Part shown: positions 1 to 8,473 of the stretch, in pieces
Layout of the letters: every line of letters starts with the position of its first letter
Numbering within the stretch: the stretch's first letter is position 1
Source of the DNA: Verrucomicrobiia bacterium
GTDB taxonomy: Bacteria; Verrucomicrobiota; Verrucomicrobiia; Verrucomicrobiales; DEV007
NCBI GenBank assembly: GCA_030425385.1
Contig: JAUIAH010000049.1
Coordinates: 1 to 41,221 of the forward strand
DNA length: 41,221 nt
Reading direction: 5' to 3'
Position numbers and translations under genes: made by a program
The notes under the pieces: model-generated
What the model was told of the DNA's origin: nothing
What the model saw: the letters and a program-made list of their open reading frames with translations, nothing else
The model's database searches: none

Positions 1-108
1 GACCCTTATGAATTGCCGAACGGCTATCCATTGGTGCACTCGGAAACGCTCCCGCAATGGAACTACACATGTTATCCATTTGAACCTCTAAAAGCTCATC
101 TTAACTAA
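1..108 (+). CDS. C-terminal end of an unidentified protein (cut by window edge)
   Basis: Frame 1 is open from the first base to a TAA at 106-108 and encodes 35 residues starting DPYELPNGYPLVHSETLPQW and ending in FEPLKAHLN. The composition (several P, Y and W residues, no low complexity) looks like genuine coding sequence, not chance. I do not recognise the family from so short a tail. It runs in the same direction as the gene at 185, with a 76-base gap that could hold that gene's promoter. Its start lies outside the window. Confidence 0.5.
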   Translation, partial: DPYELPNGYPLVHSETLPQWNYTCYPFEPLKAHLN

Positions 109-184
109 TTCTTGCGCCATTCCTAACGAAACCAACGCGGTGAGTTGGGATTGACTCTCAGCGGGCTTTGGAGCACAAGAGGGA

Positions 185-1828
185 ATGACCAAACAGTGCT
201 TGCCCACCATCGCTCTGACCGCGCTCACTCTCGCATCAAGCCTTACCCTCCAAGCCGATGAGGCCGCGCAGAAAGCCTTATTTGAGGAGGTGACCAAGCG
301 CCTCGATCCTGGAGGACGTGTCTTCGGGTATATCAATGTGAAGGATGAATTGCGCAGCCTCATCAGCGAGGCTGACGAAGGCTTGGCAAAGATCAGTGAC
401 CTTTCGGATGGCGAGATTCCTTATCCAGAAGGCTTGGAGTTGGAACCGCTCTTGTTAGAAATGGGGTTGCATCAGGCGGAGGCCTTCGGATTCAGTTCTG
501 TGCCCGTGGAAGAGGGCTATCGGAATCGTGGTTATTTGGCGATCGATGGCGAGCGAACAGGCTTGCTGAAGTTGAGCGGGGGGGATCCCAAACCCTTCGC
601 GGTGTCCACCTTTGCACCGCAAGAGGCCTTCCTGGCATTTGAATCTGAGTGGGCGCTGGCAGCCCTGCCCGAGCTCGTGAAGGCGCTCGATAAGCATCTC
701 GAGAAGGCGACCGGCGAGCCGGCAACGTTGATGAAATTCCTCCGTCAGCCGATTCCCAATACACCGTATACTGCGGAAACGCTTCTGACAAAACTCGCGG
801 GAAGAGTGTCAGGATTCTTTGTGCCTCGCGAGCAGCGGTTGGCATTGCCTGCGGATCTCGGAATTGAGATGCCTGCCTTGGACGGCATCATCACGCATCA
901 GGATGGAACGTGGTTGTTTGAGCAGCTCAACCCCATCTTGGCCTCGCTGCCCGAGGAGATGGTCACACGCACGGCTGAGGCTGGGTTTGAGGAAGTGGAA
1001 ATTGAGTTGCCTCCACAGGCCTCCCTTGGATTCTATCGACCTGTCTTACATTGGGACAAAGACTCCGGTGCGTTGCATGTGGCGACCCGGCGTTTGATCT
1101 TGGAAGCAGCTCTAGCGGAGAGCAATAAGTTGCAAGACCGACCAGACTTCCAACGGGTCATGGAAGGCCTGGGCAAGGAGGGAAGTTTCATGACCTATGT
1201 GTCCAAAGAAGCCTATCATTTGTTTGGAAACGTCTATCGTGTGGCAATCAAACAAGACGTGGATGGCGATATCCCCGAGGATGTTCTTGATTGGCTGGTC
1301 GACTGGATGGGCATTGATGCTGGGCAATCGACCGCATCCGTGCTTGTGAATGAAGCGGAGGGGATCGTCTACACAAGCAAATCGCCTAGTTCGATCAGCA
1401 CCACCATGGTGGTCTTCGCCACCATCACACCCATCGCGGTCATCGCCACCGTGGCCACTCCCATGATCCAGAAGGCGCGTGCCACCGCTCGGGCCATTCC
1501 AGAGATTAAGCGGATCCAATCCCTACTCATCGGCTTGATCCTCTATTCGGGCGATACGGGAGGGCTCTTTCCTGACAAACTCGAAGATCTCTTTCCTGAT
1601 TACCTCGATGACAGAAGCTTGTTGCAAACGGCGACGGGGGAGAAATTTCAGTACATCCCTGGCCTCACCGACAATGATAAAGGCAGCTCGATTATTCTCT
1701 TCGTGCCCGCAGAAGGGCTTCCTGACAAAGTGCTTGTTGGCTTTCTCGATGGAAGCGCGACGAGCATGGACAAGCGAGCCTTTGACACCATGCTAGAGAA
1801 ACAGAAGAGGGATCGTGAAGAGCCGTGA
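185..1828 (+). CDS. Secreted protein with pilin-like C-terminal segment, function unknown
   Basis: 547 aa. The N-terminus (MTKQCLPTIALTALTLASSL, then LQADEA) is a clear Sec signal peptide, so the protein is exported. The start is supported by a purine-rich AAGAGGGA just upstream. Residues of about 30-400 form a globular domain I cannot name. From about residue 408 there is a hydrophobic stretch (VVFATITPIAVIATVATPMI) followed by KARATARAIPEIKRIQSL and then LYSGDTGGLFPDKLEDLFP. This order of hydrophobic helix, charged helix and 'G.FP..L..L' resembles the pseudopilin-like proteins that are abundant in Verrucomicrobiota and Planctomycetota, but here it is internal and no prepilin peptidase site is apparent. 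The segment may therefore act as a membrane anchor. The gene converges with the CotH-type gene, with only 12 bases between stop codons. Confidence 0.8.
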   Translation: MTKQCLPTIALTALTLASSLTLQADEAAQKALFEEVTKRLDPGGRVFGYINVKDELRSLISEADEGLAKISDLSDGEIPYPEGLELEPLLLEMGLHQAEAFGFSSVPVEEGYRNRGYLAIDGERTGLLKLSGGDPKPFAVSTFAPQEAFLAFESEWALAALPELVKALDKHLEKATGEPATLMKFLRQPIPNTPYTAETLLTKLAGRVSGFFVPREQRLALPADLGIEMPALDGIITHQDGTWLFEQLNPILASLPEEMVTRTAEAGFEEVEIELPPQASLGFYRPVLHWDKDSGALHVATRRLILEAALAESNKLQDRPDFQRVMEGLGKEGSFMTYVSKEAYHLFGNVYRVAIKQDVDGDIPEDVLDWLVDWMGIDAGQSTASVLVNEAEGIVYTSKSPSSISTTMVVFATITPIAVIATVATPMIQKARATARAIPEIKRIQSLLIGLILYSGDTGGLFPDKLEDLFPDYLDDRSLLQTATGEKFQYIPGLTDNDKGSSIILFVPAEGLPDKVLVGFLDGSATSMDKRAFDTMLEKQKRDREEP

Positions 1829-1840
1829 GGGGAGATGGCG

Positions 1841-4800
1841 TCAATCTTCCATCACTTCCAGGTGGAGGCGTAGATAAAGGATGTCGCTGTCATCGATCCT
1901 GTAGACCCGACGATCGTCTAGGGTGGTGATCTTGTCAGCCGTCAACGGGAGCGTTCGCCAGGTGATCAGATCGTCCGAACCCTGCACGCGGATATCAAGA
2001 TCGCTGGCTTCAGAAGAATGAGGATGTTCGAGAATGAGCGCCGTTGGGGTTTTTGTGAGGGTGAAGTCGAGAGTGGAGGGGACATGAGGCGCGAGTCCAA
2101 AGGCATATTCCAACAGATTGGAGAGGCCGTCATGATCGGGATCCCCCTGATCGAGGTCCACGCCCAGGCGAGCTTTCCAGGCGTCATAGGGCGAGAGAGG
2201 AGCTGGATCCGGATCTGGATCCGGAATCTCAGTGGTGCCAGGATCGGCTAGTCCAGGAGCACCCGTTGCGGAGAGGCTGGCTAGCCAGGATTCAGACATT
2301 GAGAGATCCATGGTGTCGTCGGGATTCACAAGGACGAGACTGCGCCCGCTCCCGTCGGCGCTTTCTGGCCACGGAGCATCATCCCGATAGCGAAGATCGA
2401 TGAGGAGATCATCCCAGGATCGGGCCAGAGCGAGGCGTTCGCCACTGTCGTCTAACGAACCCTCAAAAGTGCCCAGGAGAGGGAGGTCAGCACCGTATCG
2501 CATGGCAAACGCGTCAGGATTGCTAGCGAGCAAGCCGCGCGCGCCGGGAACCAGGTGCGCGCCGTCAGCAAAAGTGAAATCGATGCCGCGGAAGAACGTG
2601 AGCCCGGACAAATCGATCGTGCGAGTGCTTCGATTATACAGTTCGAGGTATTCGAAGTCACCTTTGCGATAGCCCAGGGCGGTCTCTTCCTCCGAGGGTT
2701 CGGCGGGATGGTACATGATCTCGCTGAGTGTGAGGTTCGCGCCAGAGGCCGCTGTGCGCCCGACGCGAAATAAGCCCCCACTCAGAGGTGACCACTCATT
2801 TCCACGACGCACGCGTGCCTTCACCACGACCTCGCCCTCGGGAAGCGTGATGATGGTCCCTCCCGAGGTCTCGCTTCCTTCCAGACGGGCGCTGATGAGC
2901 ATGTCGGAACTGCCCAGCCCGGCATTGAGGCCGTGAATGGCTAACAGATTCGCGCCCTCGCGCAAATGTTGCCGATGAGCGCTGATATCGAAGGGGATGA
3001 ATGTGATCGCGGCGCTGTCATCGTGGGTGCCGGTGGCCTCAGCATTCCATGCCAAGGCACCAGGTGCGTTGGCTGCCGCCACGCGCGTGCCATTGAGGTA
3101 GGCCACGAAACCGTCGTCATAGCGCATGGAAAGAGTGAGTTTGGCAAAGCGTGTGTCCACCACGTCGAAAGGGATCCGCACATAGACACTGGCATTCTGA
3201 TCATTCATGATGCTGTCCACATCTAGAGAGATGAAAGAGCGATAGTCATTCCCTTGATCGTAGCCGACCCCATTCTGACCTTGTTGCCAAGCCGCGTCGG
3301 AAAAGCCTAACTGATGCCACGAATCTCCCAGTGTACTGCCGAGCGGAACTAGCGCCGTCGCAGGATGCGTCTCGCGCACAAGTGGGGTGACGATTTCCCC
3401 GGCAGGTGATGCGATGGCCGCCATCGCACTGCTTTGCGGGTCAGTGCCGTCCATGGTGTAGACGATCTCACCCTCTGAACTACGGAATTGCAAACGGGAC
3501 CCACTGGGAACAGGGCCAGGGGTCAGCGTGAACGCTGGTGGGGTGACCGGGTCGATCCATTCGCGCGCTTGCAGCTGTTCTAACAAGATCTCACGGCGTG
3601 TCTGCACCCACCGTCGCGTGCTCTCCACGGCCGCGAGCCAATCATCTCGTGTGTAAGGCGTCGCCCGTTGCGCATCACCCCAACGCGCGGATTCGGCGAT
3701 GATCGCCTGATCAATCTGAGCAGCACGCCGATTCACCTGCGCCACGGCGTTGTCAGGGGTGAGGAGGCCTCCATTGAAGAGGTGCCTGTAAACGTGTTCG
3801 GCAAATTGTTGTCGATAGTGAGCATTCGCTACGAGTTGCTCATGAAGCCAGTGCGGATTGAACTGGTTCTCTCCCGAACCCGTGGTGAAGGGAAAGGTCA
3901 TGTCGAAATCGCCTGTGTCGAGCGCATGCTCTGAGTCGTGCTCGAAATAGAAGAACCCTTCAGGATTTACCCGATTGATGATCGCATAAAAGTTGTTAGG
4001 ATTCGGTTGAGTGAAACGAGAGCCCGGTCCATCGCGATCGCCCGTGTAGTAGGTGAGGATCATGTAATCGATCAAATTGCTCACATTGAGAAGGTGTGGG
4101 AAATTGGCATTGACAGTTCCGTCAGGATTCCTTCCCTGCACGCGCCAGTAGCGCGCGTCCGAGGCAAAGCCAGCTGAGGCTTCTGCCCAGAGTTCACTGT
4201 GGCGATCACGTGTCCCGTCTGTGACGGCGCCATAGGATTTGATGACATCGTAGTCTTCTTGGGTGCCTCCCATATAGGTCTCGGCGAAGGAAGCCTCCGA
4301 GCGCTCCTGGCTTTGATAGAGTCCCCAGTATTGCCCATTCAAGTACAAGTGATAGTAACGGCTCCGCGTATAAGGATGCCCCATGCGTCCCTGCAGATCT
4401 CGCGAGAACACATCGCGAACCATCGTGTTGCGCCCATCGCCTTGAAAGGCCCAGGAGTAGTTCTGACTCGTACGGAGGTCTAGGTTGTCGAAGGCGTCCG
4501 CGCCCTCATCCCCGAACATGGGATAACGAAGTTTGCCCTCACCGTATTCGCGCCGGAAGAAGAGCCGAAAGGAATGCTTCGGGTTATTGTTAGATCGGCT
4601 GAATCCGCCTCGGATACGTAAGCCTGCATCGATCTGAAAGCCCTCGCTGCCATCAGGATGAAGCAACTCAAGAGAGGTCGGGCGTTCCCATGCGCGCCCA
4701 TCGTTGCCCGCGTGCGTGTAGATGCCCTCCGCCGCGCCCACGAGATGATCCACATCTGTCACGATCGAGAGAGTCGGCAGAGCTTCTAATGAAGCGACCA

Positions 4801-6241
4801 CTTCGGGAGGTGAATGCACCCCATTCACCACATCAGGATCCATTCCATAATCCAAGAATTGGGAACCCACGGTGCCATTGCTAGGCCAACCTTCAGGAGG
4901 GGTGCCATTGCTAGACTGGTGAACGACGTCCTCAAGGAACAGATACGTCACCGTGTCCACATTGGTCGCTACGAGGCCCTCTTGAAAGGCGGCCGCTCGT
5001 AGGGTCGTGGTCTCCCCGATTGCGATCGGGGCCGTGTAAGGCGTGCCTGTGTCCGCAGTGGGTGTGCTGCCATCGATGGTGTAGCGAATGGTCGCCCCCT
5101 CTGTCGCCGTCGTGATCACGACTTCAAAGGGCTCCGTGAAGAAGCCTCGATCCACCGAGAACTTGGTATCCTTGACAAAACCTTCAAAGCTCAAGCCATT
5201 GATCGCCCCGGGTGTGGGCGTTTGCAAATACCCCACCACACCTGTTTCCACATCTTCCACCCGCACCGCATCCATTTCGGGCACGATCAACATGTCAGAA
5301 CTATCATTGTTCACATTCAACCCTTGGATCGCCAAGATATTCGTGCCAAGGCGCAGCCGAGGGATGGCTGCCGACGCCTCGAACGTCTGGAACTGGCTGG
5401 CACTGCTGTCATCATGGCTACTGGTGGCTTCGGAATCCCACTGGGGCGCCGCTGGTGCATTCTCCGAAGCGATCAGGTGACCATTGATCCAGGCAGCAAA
5501 GCCGTCGTCATATTTCATGCGCAACTCCAGTGCGGAAAGCTGAGACAGATCGCGGACTTCAAAAGGGACACGAAGGTAGAGACTGGACCGTTGCCCGAAC
5601 AGTTGACTAACCAAGTTTCCACCAGATCCTAGCAGTCCCTCATAACCACTGCCATTCTCGTAGCCAACGCCAGTGATGGCCGAAGGCCAAGCCGCGTCGT
5701 CAAACGTGCCTTCCGTCCATGCGTCGCCCAGCGTTTGCGTGGGAACCATCACCTTGCCAGGCGTAGGCCCCGAGATCAGAGGCGTCACCACGCGTCTGCC
5801 TGATTGTGAGGTGCCGTAGGCCACATTCTCGAATTGCTCGGGATACGTGGGAGCGAACGCGCTCAGCACCTCTCCCATGGGCGTGCGCAATGCGAGGTAA
5901 TCCGTTTCGCCCAGTCGGAAGTTGGTGTGCAGTTCCTCGCCTTCAAGGAGATCTTTGCCCGAGGCGAAGACGATGAGGTATGTGCCAGGAGTAAGCGTGA
6001 TCTCTGGAAAGGTCCATTTGTCAGGCCTTTCAGGATCATCCGTTAGGGTGTGCCCCAGCAGCGACACAGGTTCAGGACCGGCATGATAGATCTCAATCCA
6101 ATCCGAGGTCTCCCCATCGATATCGCGCAATCCGCCACGATTGTTGGCGAGGAACTCATTGATGACGGGGGCGGCGGAAACTGAAACGATTGAGAGGAGA
6201 CTGTAGAGGTAGCAACAGACGAGAATTGTGGGGCGGTGCAT
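1841..6241 (-). CDS. Giant secreted CotH-kinase family protein with lamin-tail domains
   Basis: 1466 aa from ATG 6241. That start gives a clean signal peptide (MHRPTILVCCYLYSLLSIVS then VSAA); upstream in-frame starts would bury it. Domains in order: a lamin-tail domain (NEFLANN...GETSDWIEIYHAGPEPVSLLG), a jelly-roll-like module ending near residue 340, a chitobiase/hexosaminidase C-terminal-like beta domain (IRYTIDGSTPTADTGTPYTA), and a CotH-like kinase core of about 350 residues (LRIRGGFSRSNNNPKHSFRL; YWGLYQSQERSE; FEHDSEHALD). After these come a second TMDGTDP domain, a second copy of the jelly-roll-like module, a second lamin-tail domain (LSEIMYHPAEPSEEE) and a C-terminal 'DPDHDGLSNLLEYAFGL' segment typical of large verrucomicrobial surface proteins. 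CotH proteins are atypical protein kinases, but activity here is unproven. It is probably a cell-surface or extracellular protein. Confidence 0.88.
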   Translation of the reverse strand: MHRPTILVCCYLYSLLSIVSVSAAPVINEFLANNRGGLRDIDGETSDWIEIYHAGPEPVSLLGHTLTDDPERPDKWTFPEITLTPGTYLIVFASGKDLLEGEELHTNFRLGETDYLALRTPMGEVLSAFAPTYPEQFENVAYGTSQSGRRVVTPLISGPTPGKVMVPTQTLGDAWTEGTFDDAAWPSAITGVGYENGSGYEGLLGSGGNLVSQLFGQRSSLYLRVPFEVRDLSQLSALELRMKYDDGFAAWINGHLIASENAPAAPQWDSEATSSHDDSSASQFQTFEASAAIPRLRLGTNILAIQGLNVNNDSSDMLIVPEMDAVRVEDVETGVVGYLQTPTPGAINGLSFEGFVKDTKFSVDRGFFTEPFEVVITTATEGATIRYTIDGSTPTADTGTPYTAPIAIGETTTLRAAAFQEGLVATNVDTVTYLFLEDVVHQSSNGTPPEGWPSNGTVGSQFLDYGMDPDVVNGVHSPPEVVASLEALPTLSIVTDVDHLVGAAEGIYTHAGNDGRAWERPTSLELLHPDGSEGFQIDAGLRIRGGFSRSNNNPKHSFRLFFRREYGEGKLRYPMFGDEGADAFDNLDLRTSQNYSWAFQGDGRNTMVRDVFSRDLQGRMGHPYTRSRYYHLYLNGQYWGLYQSQERSEASFAETYMGGTQEDYDVIKSYGAVTDGTRDRHSELWAEASAGFASDARYWRVQGRNPDGTVNANFPHLLNVSNLIDYMILTYYTGDRDGPGSRFTQPNPNNFYAIINRVNPEGFFYFEHDSEHALDTGDFDMTFPFTTGSGENQFNPHWLHEQLVANAHYRQQFAEHVYRHLFNGGLLTPDNAVAQVNRRAAQIDQAIIAESARWGDAQRATPYTRDDWLAAVESTRRWVQTRREILLEQLQAREWIDPVTPPAFTLTPGPVPSGSRLQFRSSEGEIVYTMDGTDPQSSAMAAIASPAGEIVTPLVRETHPATALVPLGSTLGDSWHQLGFSDAAWQQGQNGVGYDQGNDYRSFISLDVDSIMNDQNASVYVRIPFDVVDTRFAKLTLSMRYDDGFVAYLNGTRVAAANAPGALAWNAEATGTHDDSAAITFIPFDISAHRQHLREGANLLAIHGLNAGLGSSDMLISARLEGSETSGGTIITLPEGEVVVKARVRRGNEWSPLSGGLFRVGRTAASGANLTLSEIMYHPAEPSEEETALGYRKGDFEYLELYNRSTRTIDLSGLTFFRGIDFTFADGAHLVPGARGLLASNPDAFAMRYGADLPLLGTFEGSLDDSGERLALARSWDDLLIDLRYRDDAPWPESADGSGRSLVLVNPDDTMDLSMSESWLASLSATGAPGLADPGTTEIPDPDPDPAPLSPYDAWKARLGVDLDQGDPDHDGLSNLLEYAFGLAPHVPSTLDFTLTKTPTALILEHPHSSEASDLDIRVQGSDDLITWRTLPLTADKITTLDDRRVYRIDDSDILYLRLHLEVMED

Positions 6242-6360
6242 GGGGGTAATCAGGCATGGAGGTTGGAGCCGGGGCAACCAACACCATCCATTGGAACGAC
6301 ACCCAAGCAACCGCAATCAGTTACGCCTCAGATTCCTGGGTGGGCGTCGACTGACGCGGA

Positions 6361-7142
6361 CTACTCCTTTACTAACAAAGAGGCGACCCATTGTTGGTCA
6401 TCCTCCGATAGCTCAGGAGTCAAGAGAGCGCTATCGTAGTCGGTGACCCAACGGTAGCGGCCGGTTTCATAGACGCGGTTGAGGTGGGCTTGCAAATCAA
6501 TGGTGATGTCAGGGTCTTCGTCCCGCAGAGGGATGGCGATGACGGGTAGCCGATCGCGCAGGTGGATGGGATAGAGATGGCGACGACGGCGTTCATGGCG
6601 GCGCTTGACACAGACCGCATAGTCGAGGCGTTTGCCATCGTCGGCGCTGAGGTCTTTGGGGATCTCAAAGAGGGTCTCTCCGCGGCGTAAGAGATCGATT
6701 TCTACCAGATTGATCTGCTGACTGAGGTAGGCCTGACGTTTATCCCAATACTGTTCACGGTGACGACCTTTATAGGCAGAGCTGAGGATTTCAATGATGG
6801 TCACGACCTCCCCATCGTAGGTGCGAATCTCGATCCAGCGACTGGTCTCGTCGTCTCCTTCTAACAAAACACACACTGGTTTCGACGGTGCTGGACGAGA
6901 TTCGGGTTCCCATTTGGGAGCGACACCGGATTTCCAACTGTCCAATTGGGCCACAGCAACATCGGCGCGAGCGCTGTGGTGTCCTCGGAAAGGAGAATCC
7001 CTTCCTCCGCACGGGCAATCAGCCCATCCGGCAACGCTTTCCCGAGATCTTCAGTGATATTGGAAAGCAATCGCGTGTGCACGTCACTCCAGCGAAGCTC
7101 GAGCCACGGATCCATGCCCGGAAATGGGTTTTCATAGGTCAT
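6361..7142 (-). pseudogene. DUF4058 family protein, frameshifted
   Basis: The two halves of a DUF4058 protein lie in different minus-strand frames. The N-terminal half starts at ATG 7142 (MTYENPFPGMDPWLE, the family's hallmark start) and runs in frame to RAEEGILLSEDTTALAP. The rest (ADVAVAQLDSW ... WIEIRTYDGEVVTIIEIL ... DPDITIDLQAHLNRVYETG) continues in the -1 frame to a stop at 6361. The family motif 'PDVAV' is readable only after the frame change, so the break lies at about 6960-7005. The combined length (about 260 aa) matches an intact family member, and nothing else is missing. A one-base loss, either real or a sequencing error, explains this. I see no slippery heptamer of the X XXY YYZ type there. 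The function of DUF4058 is unknown. Confidence 0.85.
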
Positions 7143-7247
7143 CAAGGGAAAGATAGTGGGAACTCATGCTGACGGCAAGCTGAGTACTTGGCGCCGCGTG
7201 GTGTGGGAAATTGCTTTGCGCCTGCTTGAGGCGGTGCGTAGCTTGAA

Positions 7248-8456
7248 ATGCGCTTTATGAATCCGCTGGTTCGCAAATTTCTGGGTCTTAACTGGGTGGT
7301 GGTGATCACCATGGCGGGGCTGTTGGCCTTCGGCGTGTTTGCCATCTACAGCGCGAGTTGGAGTCGCGACGACTGGGGCAGTGGCAAGCCGCCTTGGGAT
7401 AAGCAATTACTCCACATTGCTTTGGGCACCGCCGTGTTCTTCCTGACGAGTCTGGTCGATTACCGGTGGATTCGGTGGCTCTCGGTTCCCATCTATCTCG
7501 CGGGAGTGGTGTTCCTGGTGATGCTCCATCTCGGGATGGGAACGACGCTCTCGGGGGCTGAAAGCTGGCTGAAATTCCCTGGTCTGCCGCAGTTCCAGCC
7601 GTCTCAGGTGGCGATCGTGGGTGGGATCATGCTCTTGGCAGTCGCCCTAGGCGAATTACACCGCCTGCACCCCATCTTTCGCAATCATCTCCTGCGTCTA
7701 GTGATCTCGATGCTCATTGTGGGCGTGCCCTTTGTCCTCATTGCGCTGGAGCCGGACGTGGGCTCCGCCTGCGTGTGGGCACCCGTGGCCGCCTTCATGT
7801 TGCTGGTGGCCAATATCCCGTTCCGCTATCTCACCGTGATCACATTGGTAGCCCTGATCTTGATGCCAATCGTCTATTGGTTCGGACTGCAAGACTATCA
7901 GAAAGACAGGATTCGCGTCTTTCTGAAGGCCATCCAAGGACAGGAGATCGATACGCGGGATGAGGCCTTTGCCACGCACCGCGTGATCACGGCGATTGGT
8001 TCCGGTGGTTGGGAAGGAAAGGGGCACAAGGGCGCGCGGATCAAGCAACTCGATGAGGATGCCAAGACAATGAGCGAACTGGGCCTGGTGGGAGCGGCGG
8101 TGGATCGATCCGACTTCATCTTCGGTGTCATCGCAGAGGAACACGGCTATCGCGGATCCATGATCATGATCACGTCATTCCTGCTTCTCCTCTTACAATG
8201 CCTCTACATTGCCTTCTATAGCCGCGATCAAACCGGGCGTTTGTTAGTGGTAGGAGGCGTCACCTTGCTCTTCGTGCACATCTTCATGAACATCGGCATG
8301 GCCATTCAGCTCGTGCCGATCACGGGATTGCCATTGCCCTTCATCAGCTCTGGGGGAACGTTTGTCATCATTTGCATGTTCCTCCTCGGGCTCGTGGAAA
8401 GTGTGTGGATCCACCGCGATGAAGAGGTGGGCACGGACAAAAGCTTGCTCTACTGA
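7248..8456 (+). CDS. rodA: Rod-shape-determining peptidoglycan polymerase RodA (SEDS family)
   Basis: 402 aa integral membrane protein with about ten hydrophobic segments. RodA polymerises glycan strands from lipid II during cell elongation, together with a class B penicillin-binding protein. SEDS signatures are present: ESWLKFPGLPQFQPSQ (residues 105-120), LEPDVGSA (167-174, with D170 at the position of the essential catalytic aspartate), DFIFGVIAEEHGYRGS and the C-terminal ITGLPLPFISSGGT. The usual 'QPSE' glutamate is Q120 here, a substitution worth noting. A second in-frame ATG at 7257 is a possible alternative start. No PBP2 or MreBCD gene is adjacent. It is divergent from the broken DUF4058 gene and converges with the DUF1501 gene, leaving 17 bases. 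Confidence 0.93.
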   Translation: MRFMNPLVRKFLGLNWVVVITMAGLLAFGVFAIYSASWSRDDWGSGKPPWDKQLLHIALGTAVFFLTSLVDYRWIRWLSVPIYLAGVVFLVMLHLGMGTTLSGAESWLKFPGLPQFQPSQVAIVGGIMLLAVALGELHRLHPIFRNHLLRLVISMLIVGVPFVLIALEPDVGSACVWAPVAAFMLLVANIPFRYLTVITLVALILMPIVYWFGLQDYQKDRIRVFLKAIQGQEIDTRDEAFATHRVITAIGSGGWEGKGHKGARIKQLDEDAKTMSELGLVGAAVDRSDFIFGVIAEEHGYRGSMIMITSFLLLLLQCLYIAFYSRDQTGRLLVVGGVTLLFVHIFMNIGMAIQLVPITGLPLPFISSGGTFVIICMFLLGLVESVWIHRDEEVGTDKSLLY

Positions 8457-8473
8457 GCGCCGTCCCGTTCAGA

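Noticed and set aside
6950-7010. Programmed -1 ribosomal frameshifting in the DUF4058 gene
   Set aside because: No X XXY YYZ slippery heptamer and no evident downstream stem; DUF4058 members are normally single-frame.
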